Assembly (NCBI GenBank): GCA_001657395.1
Contig: LYSY01000007.1
Location: 1-64,000, forward strand
Direction: 5' to 3'
Source of the DNA: Rhodospirillales bacterium BBD 1991-14
GTDB lineage: Bacteria > Pseudomonadota > Alphaproteobacteria > Kiloniellales > Kiloniellaceae
DNA length: 64,000 nt
Under the pieces are notes generated by a model. That model worked only from the letters and a program-made list of their open reading frames with translations. It was not told the origin of the DNA and made no database searches. Below, piece after piece: positions 1 to 8,116 of this stretch. The position numbers and the translations under genes were made by a program. Numbering within the stretch: position 1 is the first letter of the stretch; every line of letters starts with the position of its first letter.

Positions 1-186
1 AGACGTTGGGGGAGGGTGAGGGGGACGCACCCCCCCCCCCCCCCCCCCCCGCCACCATCCCCGTGACTGGGGGCGCGGGGGGCGGGGGGGGTGCGCCGCC
101 CGGCCGCTGACTCCCCCCCCCGGCATCTGCGGGGTGGGGGGGGGGGGGGGGGGGGGTGGCGTCCCCCTCACCCTCCCCCAACGTCT
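1..186. repeat. 28-bp perfect inverted repeat flanking C/G homopolymers
   Basis: Bases 1-28 are the exact reverse complement of 159-186. Between them lie long C runs (about 31-50), long G runs (about 132-156) and a C run near 113-120. No coding potential is visible. Such a structure at the very edge could be a real fold-back palindrome or an assembly/sequencing artefact at a contig end. The following stretch, 187-588, also has no gene: it holds a small hairpin at 207-229 and a family-B repeat at 357-480. Confidence 0.7.
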
Positions 187-206
187 CTTCTTGGGCGTGG
201 GCCCCT

Positions 207-229
207 CCCTCTCCCCTGGTGGGAGAGGG
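207..229. repeat. GC hairpin, 9-bp stem
   Basis: CCCTCTCCC at 207-215 pairs with GGGAGAGGG at 221-229 around a 5-nt loop. The same kind of pyrimidine/purine hairpin occurs at 1420-1442, and a less perfect relative surrounds 524-565, so this is probably a dispersed intergenic palindrome and not a gene-specific site. Confidence 0.55.
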
Positions 230-356
230 TTGCGCAGGTTTGGCGAACCGGGAGGTGAGCCTTAGCCGAAGCTGGGTGAGGGGGACTGCGGTGGCGGGGG
301 CCGTGCTCGCTCGGAGATGCGGAACCAAAGCCCCCTCACCCTCCCGCTTCAGCTCA

Positions 357-480
357 GATGTCACCCTCGGACTTGTTCCCCTTTGGCTTCATGGGGGTCC
401 ATGCATCCGCTGCACGGACCGGGGTTCCAAGGCCCCGGTCGCGCCCAGCCATGGATGCCCGGGTCAAGCCCGGGCATGAC
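357..480. repeat. Dispersed intergenic repeat, family B copy 1
   Basis: The element begins with a TGTCACCCTCGGACTTG-type left end and finishes with a hairpin, ATGCCCGGG (455-463) pairing with CCCGGGCAT (469-477), followed by GAC. The same left end and hairpin recur at about 9911-10037, 10070-10255 and 10288-10403. Loop and stem bases covary between copies (GCCCGGG versus ACTCGGG stems), which suggests that the hairpin itself is conserved. Confidence 0.75.
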
Positions 481-588
481 AGTGAAAATGGAAAGCACCC
501 TCACCCTCCCGCTCACGCGGGCCCCTCCCTCTCCCCCCTCTTTCATGAAGACCTGGGGGAGAGGGGAACTACAGCGGGCCGCCCGCCC

Positions 589-1206
589 TCAGGCGTCCGT
601 CTTCACGCCCTTCCCTTCCGCCCCCACCGCCTCCACACCGCCATCGACCCCGTCGACCGTCACCTCGGGCAGGTGGCAGAAGCCCTGGGGCGGGACCTCC
701 AGGGCGGCGTTGAACTTGCTGGACATGTTCTGGAAGGCGATGAGGCCGGTCAGCTCGGCGCGCTGGTCCTCGTCGAACTGCTCGGTCAGGGCGGCGGCCA
801 TCGCCGACGTGACGGCCTCCCCCGTGCGGGTCACCGCCTCGGCGTAGTCCAGCGCCGCGCGCTCCGCCGCCGTGAAGTCTCCACTCTCACGCCAGCGGTG
901 CAGGGCCTGGATCTTCTCCGCCGCCACGCCGCGCTTTTCCAGGGTCGCCGCGTTCACGTCGACGCAGAAGGCGCAGTGGTTGATCTGCGAGATGCGCACG
1001 GTGACGAGGGAGCGCAGGGCCGGGTCCAGCGGCGAGCCGCGGCGGTTCAGCGCCCCGTAGAGCAGCGCCAGCGCCGCGAAGACCCAGGGCGAGCGGCCCC
1101 AGAGCAGCCCCGGTTCCAGCACCTTGCCGTAGCTGCGCTTCTGCTTCCAGAAGAACAGGCGGATGAACCAGGGATAGGCCGAGAGCGGCTTGGGGGTGAC
1201 CAGCAT
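589..1206 (-). CDS. AhpD/carboxymuconolactone decarboxylase-like protein
   Basis: Predicted 205-residue protein of the AhpD-like/CMD family, usually small helical proteins with a redox-active CxxC that act in peroxide defence or as lactone decarboxylases. The diagnostic motif NHCAFCVDVN places the cysteines at residues 78 and 81, preceded by a conserved LRSLVTVRISQIN helix. The reading frame stays open further upstream, but that extension is low-complexity and read from repeats; the start used here (MLVTPKPL) gives a family-like length with the N-terminal YPWFIRLFF segment. It stands alone next to repeat-rich DNA, so the physiological substrate cannot be inferred. Confidence 0.82.
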   Translation of the reverse strand: MLVTPKPLSAYPWFIRLFFWKQKRSYGKVLEPGLLWGRSPWVFAALALLYGALNRRGSPLDPALRSLVTVRISQINHCAFCVDVNAATLEKRGVAAEKIQALHRWRESGDFTAAERAALDYAEAVTRTGEAVTSAMAAALTEQFDEDQRAELTGLIAFQNMSSKFNAALEVPPQGFCHLPEVTVDGVDGGVEAVGAEGKGVKTDA

Positions 1207-1468
1207 GGGTGTCTCCGGTTGCGGCGGCGTCGTGACGGGATGCCATCCTGAGGGGGCGCCAATTGGGGGCCCCGGCGCGCGGCGGCGCCGTCTCCCCTCC
1301 CCCTCCCACGTCGGGACCCCCGCCCTGCCGCGCAAGGGGCGGGGGATGAAAGGGCATGCCCCTCCCGACCTTGTTATCCCTCTCCCCTTTTTCGGTATCC
1401 CTCTCCCCTCTTTGAATCCCCCTCCCCCTTGATGGGGGAGGGCCGGGGTGGGGGTGACTCCCTCGCCC
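1207..1468. other. Intergenic region with GC hairpin
   Basis: No gene is seen. CCCTCCCCC (1420-1428) and GGGGGAGGG (1434-1442) form a perfect 9-bp stem with a 5-nt loop, like the hairpin at 207-229. It lies just beyond the 3' end of the minus-strand XRE gene and may act as a terminator-like structure, though no T-tract follows it. Confidence 0.5.
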
Positions 1469-1801
1469 CTACCTCCCCACCGGACGGGCGAAGCGCACGC
1501 CGGGCCCGAGGCCGCCCCCGCCCTCCCCATCGCCGCCCTCTCCCCCATCCTCCCCGGCGATCATCTCCACCCCCGCCGCCGCGAAGGTGAGGCGCAGGAG
1601 GCGCGCGGTGGCGGGGCGGATGCTGCCCTGGCCACGCTCGAAGGTGCGGATGGTGACGGCGCTGACCCGCGCCCGCCGGGCGAGGTCCTCCTGGCTCCAC
1701 AGCAGCAGCGCCCGCGCCGCGCGGCACTGCACGCCGGTAAGCTCCTGTTGCGCCGCGTTTCCGGAAGGCAAAGAATCTGTGTTACAAGCCGAAGCAGCCA
1801 T
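1469..1801 (-). CDS. XRE-family helix-turn-helix regulator
   Basis: Predicted 110-residue DNA-binding protein. The HTH core is CRAARALLLWSQEDLARRA followed by VSAVTIRTFERG (about residues 27-60), the classic XRE/Cro fold with the recognition helix at VTIRTFERG. A Gly/Glu/Asp-rich linker leads to a GPGVRF tail. The start MAASACNTD was chosen because longer forms only add unconserved residues. It is transcribed away from a second regulator (from 1965) that has the same CRAARALL helix and a GPGLRV tail, so the two are probably paralogues sharing a 160-bp divergent promoter region. Targets are unknown; autoregulation is typical of the family. Confidence 0.75.
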   Translation of the reverse strand: MAASACNTDSLPSGNAAQQELTGVQCRAARALLLWSQEDLARRARVSAVTIRTFERGQGSIRPATARLLRLTFAAAGVEMIAGEDGGEGGDGEGGGGLGPGVRFARPVGR

Positions 1802-1964
1802 GGCCTGACTCCTGTGAAGTCGGGGTATGGTCAGGCGCGGGAGCCGTGTTGCAGCACGCTCTCGCGCCGTCATAGCGGATTCATATTCGTCAGGAAAAAT
1901 GACGTTTGTGTTTGATAACAAGAAGGCGCGGAAGCGTCAATTGCTTTGTGTCGAAAAGAGCCTG

Positions 1965-2198
1965 ATGGACATCACTCCTTCCCTCTGCCGCGCCGCCCGC
2001 GCCCTTCTGGACTGGACACAGGCCGACCTCGCCGAGGCCGTCGGCCTCGCGCCTGAGACCATCACGCGATTCGAACGCGGCGGACGGCCACCCCACCCCA
2101 ACAACCTCGTCGCCATCCGCGAAGCCCTCGAAGCCGCCGGCATCGAATTCCTCCCCGAAACCAAAACCAAAGGCCCGGGGTTAAGGGTGCGGAAGTAG
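1965..2198 (+). CDS. XRE-family helix-turn-helix regulator, paralogue
   Basis: Predicted 77-residue regulator made almost only of an HTH domain: CRAARALLDWTQADLAEAV, then LAPETITRFERGG, ending in GPGLRVRK. It parallels the divergent gene ending at 1469. The start MDITPSLC has an AAAAGAG-like ribosome-binding site; an upstream ATG at 1899 is possible. Only 10 bases separate its stop from the start of the large membrane-protein gene at 2209, so it is probably the first gene of that transcription unit and may control it. Confidence 0.75.
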   Translation: MDITPSLCRAARALLDWTQADLAEAVGLAPETITRFERGGRPPHPNNLVAIREALEAAGIEFLPETKTKGPGLRVRK

Positions 2199-2208
2199 GG
2201 CGGCACGG

Positions 2209-4557
2209 ATGATCAAGATCACGCCAATTCGGAAGGGTCTGCAGAAGCAGATACAGTCTTGGAAGTCCGGTTTCACCGTGTGGCAAAGGAAAACGGCCAA
2301 GTCATTTGAGGTTGCCTACGCGAGTGTGCGGCTTCGCGTTGAATGGGCTTGTTATCGAGGTCTCTCTTGGATCGCTCCTTACCGGTTAAGTGTCGCCCTA
2401 GGCTGCCTGACCGCTCTCATTGTAGTTTCGGCCATTGGGCTTCCGTCACTTAACATCATCTTGGAACCACACTTCAGAGAAGCAGAAGCTTTAGACAACT
2501 TCCGCTCTTTGGTCCTCACGATTGGTGGAGCGCTGATAGGCGCTGCCGCAATCGTTTTCTCGCTCGTATTGTTTGCCATACAAGTGAATGTCGAGCGCAT
2601 GCCTCACGGCATGTTCCGTAAGGTCAGTACTGATGGCCGTCTGCTGAGCGCATTTGGATTGACGCTTCTGCTAGCAATCCTGACCGCCTCGCTTTCGATG
2701 ATACCCAATGAGTCCTGGGTCTCTATTGCTGTGCTTGGGGTTTTGTTTTCTACGCTCTTAACTCTCCTCCTGTTTCTCTATGCCTACAGGCGCGCGCTTT
2801 CTCTGGTGAATCCGGTTCAACAACTTAGGTTTGTTGTTGATGCAGCTAGCAGCGACCTACGCAAGTGGTCGGGTAGGGCGCGTCGTGCAGCTCCCCTCAT
2901 CAAAGAATCAGATGATCTAGAGTCTGGGCTTTCACCGAGCGTTCGGTCAACTCATGACATCAAAAGGATTGTGTACTTCCGCTTAAATCCTTGGTGGACC
3001 AACGAAGCAAAGCAGGCAGTTCTTTATGCAACATCGTATGCAGGTCAGTATGCAGAACAAGGGGATTATGAGGTTTCCGGCACGGCACTTACTGCGATAG
3101 TCAACATCAATCGCGCCTATATCGAGGCGAAGGGAAAGACTTTCTTTACATCAGATTTCTTGTTCAACAACCCACTTTCCACCGATGCCTTTATCAACGA
3201 AACACTAGAGTGCCTTAAGCGAAACCTGAACCTAGCACTAAGTCGAAAGGATGAGTTGCAGACTACGCAGACGCTGCAGGCTATGGCCTTGCTAACAAGC
3301 GAGTACCTTGAGATTGATTACTCCAATGAACATGCATCCAAAATGCATGCACACCTTGCAGCAAGTTATCTCTCCAACTCTGCCGAAGCAGTCGTGCCAC
3401 ATCAGATGGCGGATGTACTCATGGAATGGATGCGGTTCATGGGCACATCATGTCGGCACTTCGCTGATCGCGCAGACCCAAACGACACAGCAATACTGAC
3501 CGACAAAATGAGCGTGATCGCTGGAGGATGTGTCGCCAAGGAGAGTCTACGCCCTGTCACACATGAAGGAATTCTTGAGTTCGCAAGGCTCACATTTGCT
3601 TTGTTTCACTGCGAAAAACATGACCCGAGGTTCGCCCTCAAGAAGACCATGGAAAACGTCTCAATGGTCGCGAAAGTAACCCTTATGGTTCCGGAGAGCC
3701 CGCTTTTTGGGGTGCACGCCCCCTTCCTTGGCCCCTTCTATTCAGTGACCCAAATGAATGCGCTACCTCGCTGGATGACTGATTTAACGAATGCACTTTC
3801 CGATAGCTCTAAAGGTGATACGCGCACTGAAAACATAATTCGCAACATTGAGCATTGGGCCGAGCACCTTCATCAAATTCAGAAGGATCTCTTGCTGCTT
3901 TCGATCGAGAAGCAGTCTCACTTCATATTCGATGTAGTTCATTGGAACGCTCATATAGCAGATGTTCTCCTTGCACTTTCGAACGGAAGCGCGTGCACCG
4001 ATCACTCGCGCGACAAGCTTCGGCACCATGCGTGCCGCCTTCTCTATGTTTTCAGTTGGGTACCTGACAAGGAAGCTGCCGTACGGCAGGCGGAAAGCGC
4101 TAAGCTCACAGAAACGCTATTCGAAGTAGCACTAAACGCTTATCGCCGTGGATGCGAAGACGTTTCTGATGAGGCTGAGAAGATACTTTTCTCATGGGCA
4201 TTCAAGGCCGGCAAGTACTTAACAGGCTGGGATATCTTACATCGATCCATGTGTGCCCTCTCAACGCTAGCTATTGTCAGAGATGGAGGCATCCATAGCG
4301 AGCAGCTAAAGCAAAGAATCCAAGAAAGACTCAATGACAAATCTCCGCCAAGCAAAGAACGTCTTGACGACGACGCCCGAGAACTACGAAGAACCGCGGC
4401 TACACTGAACGGATTCGGGTATCCGTGGAGCCACTCTTCCATTGAGAAATCAATGCAGCACACAGACCGAGAGAAGCTTGCATTGCTTCTCAATGAAGTG
4501 GCCGACATCTTGTCACCCGATACAGCTGGAGAACCGTTGAACTTGGGGCCTATTTAG
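2209..4557 (+). CDS. Large DUF2254-like membrane protein, low GC
   Basis: Predicted 782-residue protein with four likely transmembrane helices near residues 60-82, 100-126, 146-166 and 170-193, then about 580 residues of soluble, helix-rich sequence with no motif I recognise. The second helix and what follows (GAAAIVFSLVLFAIQVNVER) resemble the DUF2254 family of membrane proteins, but the long C-terminal region is unusual for it. The DNA is visibly less GC-rich than its surroundings and uses AT-ending codons freely, pointing to recent transfer. It follows an XRE regulator by 10 bp and is convergent with an HNH endonuclease gene. A role in defence is an inference from context only. Confidence 0.6.
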   Translation: MIKITPIRKGLQKQIQSWKSGFTVWQRKTAKSFEVAYASVRLRVEWACYRGLSWIAPYRLSVALGCLTALIVVSAIGLPSLNIILEPHFREAEALDNFRSLVLTIGGALIGAAAIVFSLVLFAIQVNVERMPHGMFRKVSTDGRLLSAFGLTLLLAILTASLSMIPNESWVSIAVLGVLFSTLLTLLLFLYAYRRALSLVNPVQQLRFVVDAASSDLRKWSGRARRAAPLIKESDDLESGLSPSVRSTHDIKRIVYFRLNPWWTNEAKQAVLYATSYAGQYAEQGDYEVSGTALTAIVNINRAYIEAKGKTFFTSDFLFNNPLSTDAFINETLECLKRNLNLALSRKDELQTTQTLQAMALLTSEYLEIDYSNEHASKMHAHLAASYLSNSAEAVVPHQMADVLMEWMRFMGTSCRHFADRADPNDTAILTDKMSVIAGGCVAKESLRPVTHEGILEFARLTFALFHCEKHDPRFALKKTMENVSMVAKVTLMVPESPLFGVHAPFLGPFYSVTQMNALPRWMTDLTNALSDSSKGDTRTENIIRNIEHWAEHLHQIQKDLLLLSIEKQSHFIFDVVHWNAHIADVLLALSNGSACTDHSRDKLRHHACRLLYVFSWVPDKEAAVRQAESAKLTETLFEVALNAYRRGCEDVSDEAEKILFSWAFKAGKYLTGWDILHRSMCALSTLAIVRDGGIHSEQLKQRIQERLNDKSPPSKERLDDDARELRRTAATLNGFGYPWSHSSIEKSMQHTDREKLALLLNEVADILSPDTAGEPLNLGPI

Positions 4558-4728
4558 CCACTGATCTAAGATAGTTGTTTGAGCGTTTAACGCCCTTCAA
4601 GTCCAGCCCTGTTCATGCCAGTTACGAGAGGCGTAACTTCTCACCTCACATTAAATGCCGGTATCGAGCGGAAAGAGGATTAGTTTAAAGAGATCTCGAC
4701 ATCATGCATGCGAGGGCTGCCCAAGTCT
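4558..4728. other. Intergenic gap between convergent genes with two small hairpins
   Basis: GCGTT and AACGC form a tight palindrome at 4592-4602, and AGTTACG (4620-4626) pairs with CGTAACT (4632-4638) around 5 nt. No T-tract is present, so terminator activity is only possible. No coding potential is visible. Confidence 0.35.
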
Positions 4729-5688
4729 TCAAGGTTCGATGTCCACCCTGATCCAGTGTTCCAGCAATGCGTCATCCAGTGGTTTGACCTCCCCGTCCGA
4801 AATCGGTTCTCCGTTATGAGCTTTTAGATCTCGGGCGATTTCCGAGGCTGATTCCTGCTCCTTCGGATTCACAAACACCCGATGTTGTTCATCCAGTGTG
4901 AAGAGCCCGAGCTCAAAAGCCCTGTCATGCACGAGGCAGAGACAAAGGCCGTTGCCGGGATGACCGCGCAGTTCTTCGTTGTCGGTCCATCGGGTAATGT
5001 GGGCGCCGACGAGAAACCGAGGGTCAGATATGGAGCAGCCGGGAAAGCAGCACCTGTTGCCATAGTTTCGTCTGACCTGATCTGAGAACTTTTTCTGGCC
5101 GAGACGGGCGCGCACCGTCCTTATCTGCGAACCGGTGGCAACCGATACCACCGGATCACCCGCACCGGACGCAACGGTTGCATCTTCAGACCCGAACAAG
5201 ACGCTCAGCAAATCCTCGTCAACATCCGAGAGGTAGGCACCGTTCAGACACTGAAGTCTGCCGCTTTGACGGACGTAAAAGATATTGGCCTTGTCACGCC
5301 CACGGCTCTTGTTTCGATCAAAGTAATCCTCAAGTGCGATACGCTTCTGCTGAAACAGATCATCCAGATTGATCGCTTCATGGAACGGCGTGAACCCCTC
5401 AAGGTCTGCCCTGAAAAACCGTTCCGAGTAGTCCCATTTTCCCGGCTGCGGTGGTCGGCGCCCAGTTTCGAAACCGTCGCCTGTTGCCGTCGAGTACCCC
5501 ACGAAAGCAGCGTCAGGCGGAACACCACGCAGGTGGATGATGGTATCACCGGGTGTCACCTGAAGAATCTTGGTCCAGAAAGTCCAAGAGCCGCCGCCCT
5601 GCTTTTCGACCGGCGCCCACAGGCACTTCGGGAAAGCCCAGGTGCCACCACCGTGCACCTTGTCTCTCGACATTTCGAGATAGATCAT
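4729..5688 (-). CDS. HNH endonuclease with possible PUA/EVE-like N-terminal domain
   Basis: Predicted 319-residue protein. Its C-terminal part (about residues 197-275) is an HNH nuclease: NYGNRCCFPGC, VGAHITRW with His230, GHPGNGLCLC with Asn246, and LVHDRAFELGLF with His254, the arrangement of the HNH_2 type. The N-terminal 120 residues (VTPGDTIIHLRG, then AFVGYSTATG) have the alternating strand pattern of PUA/EVE-like domains that read modified bases; this match is tentative. A modified-base reader fused to HNH is a known layout for modification-dependent (type IV) restriction enzymes. It is convergent with the low-GC membrane-protein gene and is itself less GC-rich than the core region. 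Confidence 0.7.
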   Translation of the reverse strand: MIYLEMSRDKVHGGGTWAFPKCLWAPVEKQGGGSWTFWTKILQVTPGDTIIHLRGVPPDAAFVGYSTATGDGFETGRRPPQPGKWDYSERFFRADLEGFTPFHEAINLDDLFQQKRIALEDYFDRNKSRGRDKANIFYVRQSGRLQCLNGAYLSDVDEDLLSVLFGSEDATVASGAGDPVVSVATGSQIRTVRARLGQKKFSDQVRRNYGNRCCFPGCSISDPRFLVGAHITRWTDNEELRGHPGNGLCLCLVHDRAFELGLFTLDEQHRVFVNPKEQESASEIARDLKAHNGEPISDGEVKPLDDALLEHWIRVDIEP

Positions 5689-5798
5689 GGTTGCCGCGCA
5701 AACTCAAAAATTCAGCTCAAAGTAGAGCAAAGAGAAACACGGCCGGTCAACTTCTCCTTGGTTCGGCTGGCGCCGGGGTCTGGGCGGCTTGCCCCGCC

Positions 5799-6149
5799 CT
5801 ACCGGTTCACCAGATCCGGCTCCCTGCGCGGGCCGTTGCGCCAGGGGCCGCCGCTGCGGTGGTAGCTCGGCGCGGCGGGGTCGGCTTTCCAGGTATAGGC
5901 CGCCAGCATCGGCAGGGCGCCGGTGCGGATTTCGGGACGCTGGTGCGGCGCGGTGAAGACAAGCGCGCCGGGCCTGAAGAGCCTTTCCTGCTCCGGACTG
6001 TCGACACGCCGGTAGGCTTCGCCGCCGAGAATGGAGTAGATCCCGGCCGAGGCGTGGGCATGTTCGGAACAGGTGGTCTGCGGCCCCAGAACGAAGAGGC
6101 CGAGCCAGACGGCGCCGGGCGGCGAACGACATCTTTGCGGGCGCAGCGG
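5799..6149 (-). pseudogene. Headless cupin fragment, DMSP-lyase-like
   Basis: In this minus-strand frame about 116 codons stay open between two stops, and they read as the C-terminal half of a cupin: TCSEHAHASAGIYSILGGEA, then LFRPGALVFTAPHQRPEIRTG, then LPMLAAYTWKAD. The HxH metal ligands, the RPG turn and the later PH are what one expects of the DMSP-lyase (DddL-like) cupin family. The usual acidic ligand after HxH (HPAEE-type) reads GIY here. There is no start codon near the beginning of the conserved part and the N-terminal helical half is missing, so I call it a remnant. A sequencing frameshift is the alternative. Confidence 0.5.
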
Positions 6150-6259
6150 TCATCCGGTTAAATCAATCCGATGACCGTACCTGTTCCGGACGGGCAAACG
6201 AAGCCTGCCAAACAATGCCTGCCGAACGATGACGGCCTGAAAGCGTTGAGGGGAGTCCC

Positions 6260-6934
6260 ATGGTGTTCTGGACAGCGGGCGTGGCCGGACTGGCGGTCGC
6301 CTATCTCCTCGGGTCCCTGCCCACGGGCTATCTGGCGGGAAGGCTGCTCCGGGGCATCGATATCCGGGAGCACGGCTCCCGATCCATCGGCGCAACGAAC
6401 GTCCTGCGGACCCTGGGAAAATGGCCTGCCCTGGTGGTGCTCCTGACGGACGTGCTGAAAGGGGTGGGCGCGGTCGTCTTTGCCGGCTGGTTCTCTTCCT
6501 GGATCTACACGGTCCCCTCCGTCACGCCGCCCGCAGCGCCCGATCCGCAGACCTTCCTGCCCTGGGCCGTTTCCCTGGCCGGACTGGCGGCGCTGCTGGG
6601 ACACAGCCGCCCGGTCTGGCTGAACTTCGCAGGCGGCAAGTCCGCCGCCACGGGGCTCGGCGTGTTGCTGGCGATGTCCTGGCCGGTGGGTCTGGGGGCG
6701 GCGGCGGTCTTCGCTGCCGTGCTGGCCGTCTTCCGGATCGTCTCTCTCGGCTCGATGCTCGCGGCCCTGGCGGCGATCGCAATCGTCTTCGGCCTGGAGC
6801 ACCCCCTGCCCTATCGCCTGCTGGTCGCCGCAGGCGGCCTCACTGTGATCGCGCTCCACCGCGCCAACATCCAGCGGCTGCTGGCCGGGATGGAACCGCG
6901 CCTGGGACAGAGGAGCCCCGACCCGAAGTCTTAG
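6260..6934 (+). CDS. plsY: Glycerol-3-phosphate acyltransferase PlsY
   Basis: Predicted 224-residue integral membrane enzyme that transfers an acyl group from acyl-phosphate to glycerol 3-phosphate, the first step of phospholipid synthesis. The family signatures are clear: LLGSLPTGYLAGRLLRGIDI near the N-terminus, then REHGSRSIGATNVLRTLG (GSGNIGATN in most homologues), and a second loop HSRPVWLNFAGGKSAATGLG. About five hydrophobic segments are visible. GGGGAG lies a few bases before the ATG. The upstream gap holds the cupin remnant; the neighbour downstream is convergent, so plsY is probably monocistronic. Confidence 0.93.
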   Translation: MVFWTAGVAGLAVAYLLGSLPTGYLAGRLLRGIDIREHGSRSIGATNVLRTLGKWPALVVLLTDVLKGVGAVVFAGWFSSWIYTVPSVTPPAAPDPQTFLPWAVSLAGLAALLGHSRPVWLNFAGGKSAATGLGVLLAMSWPVGLGAAAVFAAVLAVFRIVSLGSMLAALAAIAIVFGLEHPLPYRLLVAAGGLTVIALHRANIQRLLAGMEPRLGQRSPDPKS

Positions 6935-6977
6935 GGCGTGCCCTGCGGGACTGGCGCGGTGGGGAAGCTCAGACCCT

Positions 6978-8015
6978 TCACACCGACCACTGGAAGACGT
7001 AGCCCGCGGCCAGGGAGCCGAGGACCACCAGCACAAGGTACAGCACGAAGGGCTTGAGCTTCAGGACCGGCACGATCGCCATGGCGCCCCAGATGCTGAC
7101 GACGCCGCCCGACACCAGAAAGGCCATGGCCGCGCCTGCGGACATGCCGCTGTCCATCAGGCCCCGGGTCAGGGGCAGGGCCGCATAGCCGTCGATGTAG
7201 GCCGGGGCGCCGACGAAGACGGCGGCGGGGATGGCCCACCACTGATCTTCGCCGACATAGGCGGTGAGCGCGTCCGGCGTGAGCGCGGCGTTCAGCGCAT
7301 ACTCCGCCGCGAAGGCCGGGATCAGGCAGATCAGGATGAGCCGAGTGGTCGCCCGGAACTGCTCGGCAAAGGTCCGGCGGCGGGCCCGCGACCGCCAGAC
7401 GTAGGGTTCGAAACCGCGCTCCGCAGCGCAACGGGCGGTCCCCAGACAGGTGGTTCCCAGTTCGCGCGCCAGGCCGGTATCCCGCAGCGCCGACCGCGCC
7501 CAGGGCCGCCCCGCGAAGACGGCCGTGGCCAGGCCGCCGAAGAGGCCGAGCCCGAAAGCCGCGAGGGTCTTCCCGACGGCAAAGGAGAGCCCGAGGGTGG
7601 CGGCGGTGGTGGCCAGCATGGCCGGGTCCGTGACGGGCGAGGACAGCCAGAACGCCATGATCGGCGCCAGGGGCACCCCGGCGGCCAGGAGCCCCGCCAT
7701 CATGGGCAGCACGGCAACGCCGCAGACGGGCGTGACCGCACCGATCAGCGACGCGGCCAGAACGGTGCGCAGGGTTCTTCCCTCGAAGGCGCCGGCGATG
7801 TGGGAGTCGGCGCCGCTGGCGATGATCCAGGCGGCCAGGAGGATGCCGGGAATGACGATCGGCGCGACGACGATCAGCCCCCGGACGACAAAGACCGCGG
7901 CCCCGGCGGCGTGCCCCGGCCAGGCGAAGGCGGCCAGCGCCAGAAGGGCTGTAACGCCCCCGTAGCAAACCCACCGCCTGTTCGCGCGGGCGGCGGACAG
8001 AACCTGCTGAACCAT
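6978..8015 (-). CDS. ArsP/DUF318-type permease
   Basis: Predicted 345-residue permease with about nine to ten membrane spans, of the family that includes ArsP (export of trivalent organoarsenicals) and related metal permeases. The family hallmark is present twice in degenerate form: AVTPVCGVAVLPMMAGLLAAGVPLAPIMAFWLSSPVTDP in the first half and FVGAPAYIDGYAALPLTRGLM in the second. A hydrophilic loop with two cysteines lies between the halves. AAGGAG precedes the ATG. A LysR regulator is divergent from a 101-bp gap, the usual arrangement when the regulator controls the transporter. The substrate cannot be told from sequence. Confidence 0.8.
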   Translation of the reverse strand: MVQQVLSAARANRRWVCYGGVTALLALAAFAWPGHAAGAAVFVVRGLIVVAPIVIPGILLAAWIIASGADSHIAGAFEGRTLRTVLAASLIGAVTPVCGVAVLPMMAGLLAAGVPLAPIMAFWLSSPVTDPAMLATTAATLGLSFAVGKTLAAFGLGLFGGLATAVFAGRPWARSALRDTGLARELGTTCLGTARCAAERGFEPYVWRSRARRRTFAEQFRATTRLILICLIPAFAAEYALNAALTPDALTAYVGEDQWWAIPAAVFVGAPAYIDGYAALPLTRGLMDSGMSAGAAMAFLVSGGVVSIWGAMAIVPVLKLKPFVLYLVLVVLGSLAAGYVFQWSV

Positions 8016-8071
8016 GGGAGCGCTCCTTCGGCCTTGCAGGATAGGAGCGGGTCAGACATACATGAAACGAA

Positions 8072-8085
8072 TGATATTCATATCA
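8072..8085. promoter_or_regulatory. Candidate LysR operator in divergent promoter
   Basis: TGATA (8072-8076) and TATCA (8081-8085) form a 5-bp inverted repeat with a 4-base spacer between the permease and lysR start codons. AT-rich dyads in this position are typical LysR binding sites, although the spacing gives T-N12-A and not the canonical T-N11-A. Confidence 0.4.
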
Positions 8086-8116
8086 GCCATCGGAAACATG
8101 AATACCAAAGGTGTGA

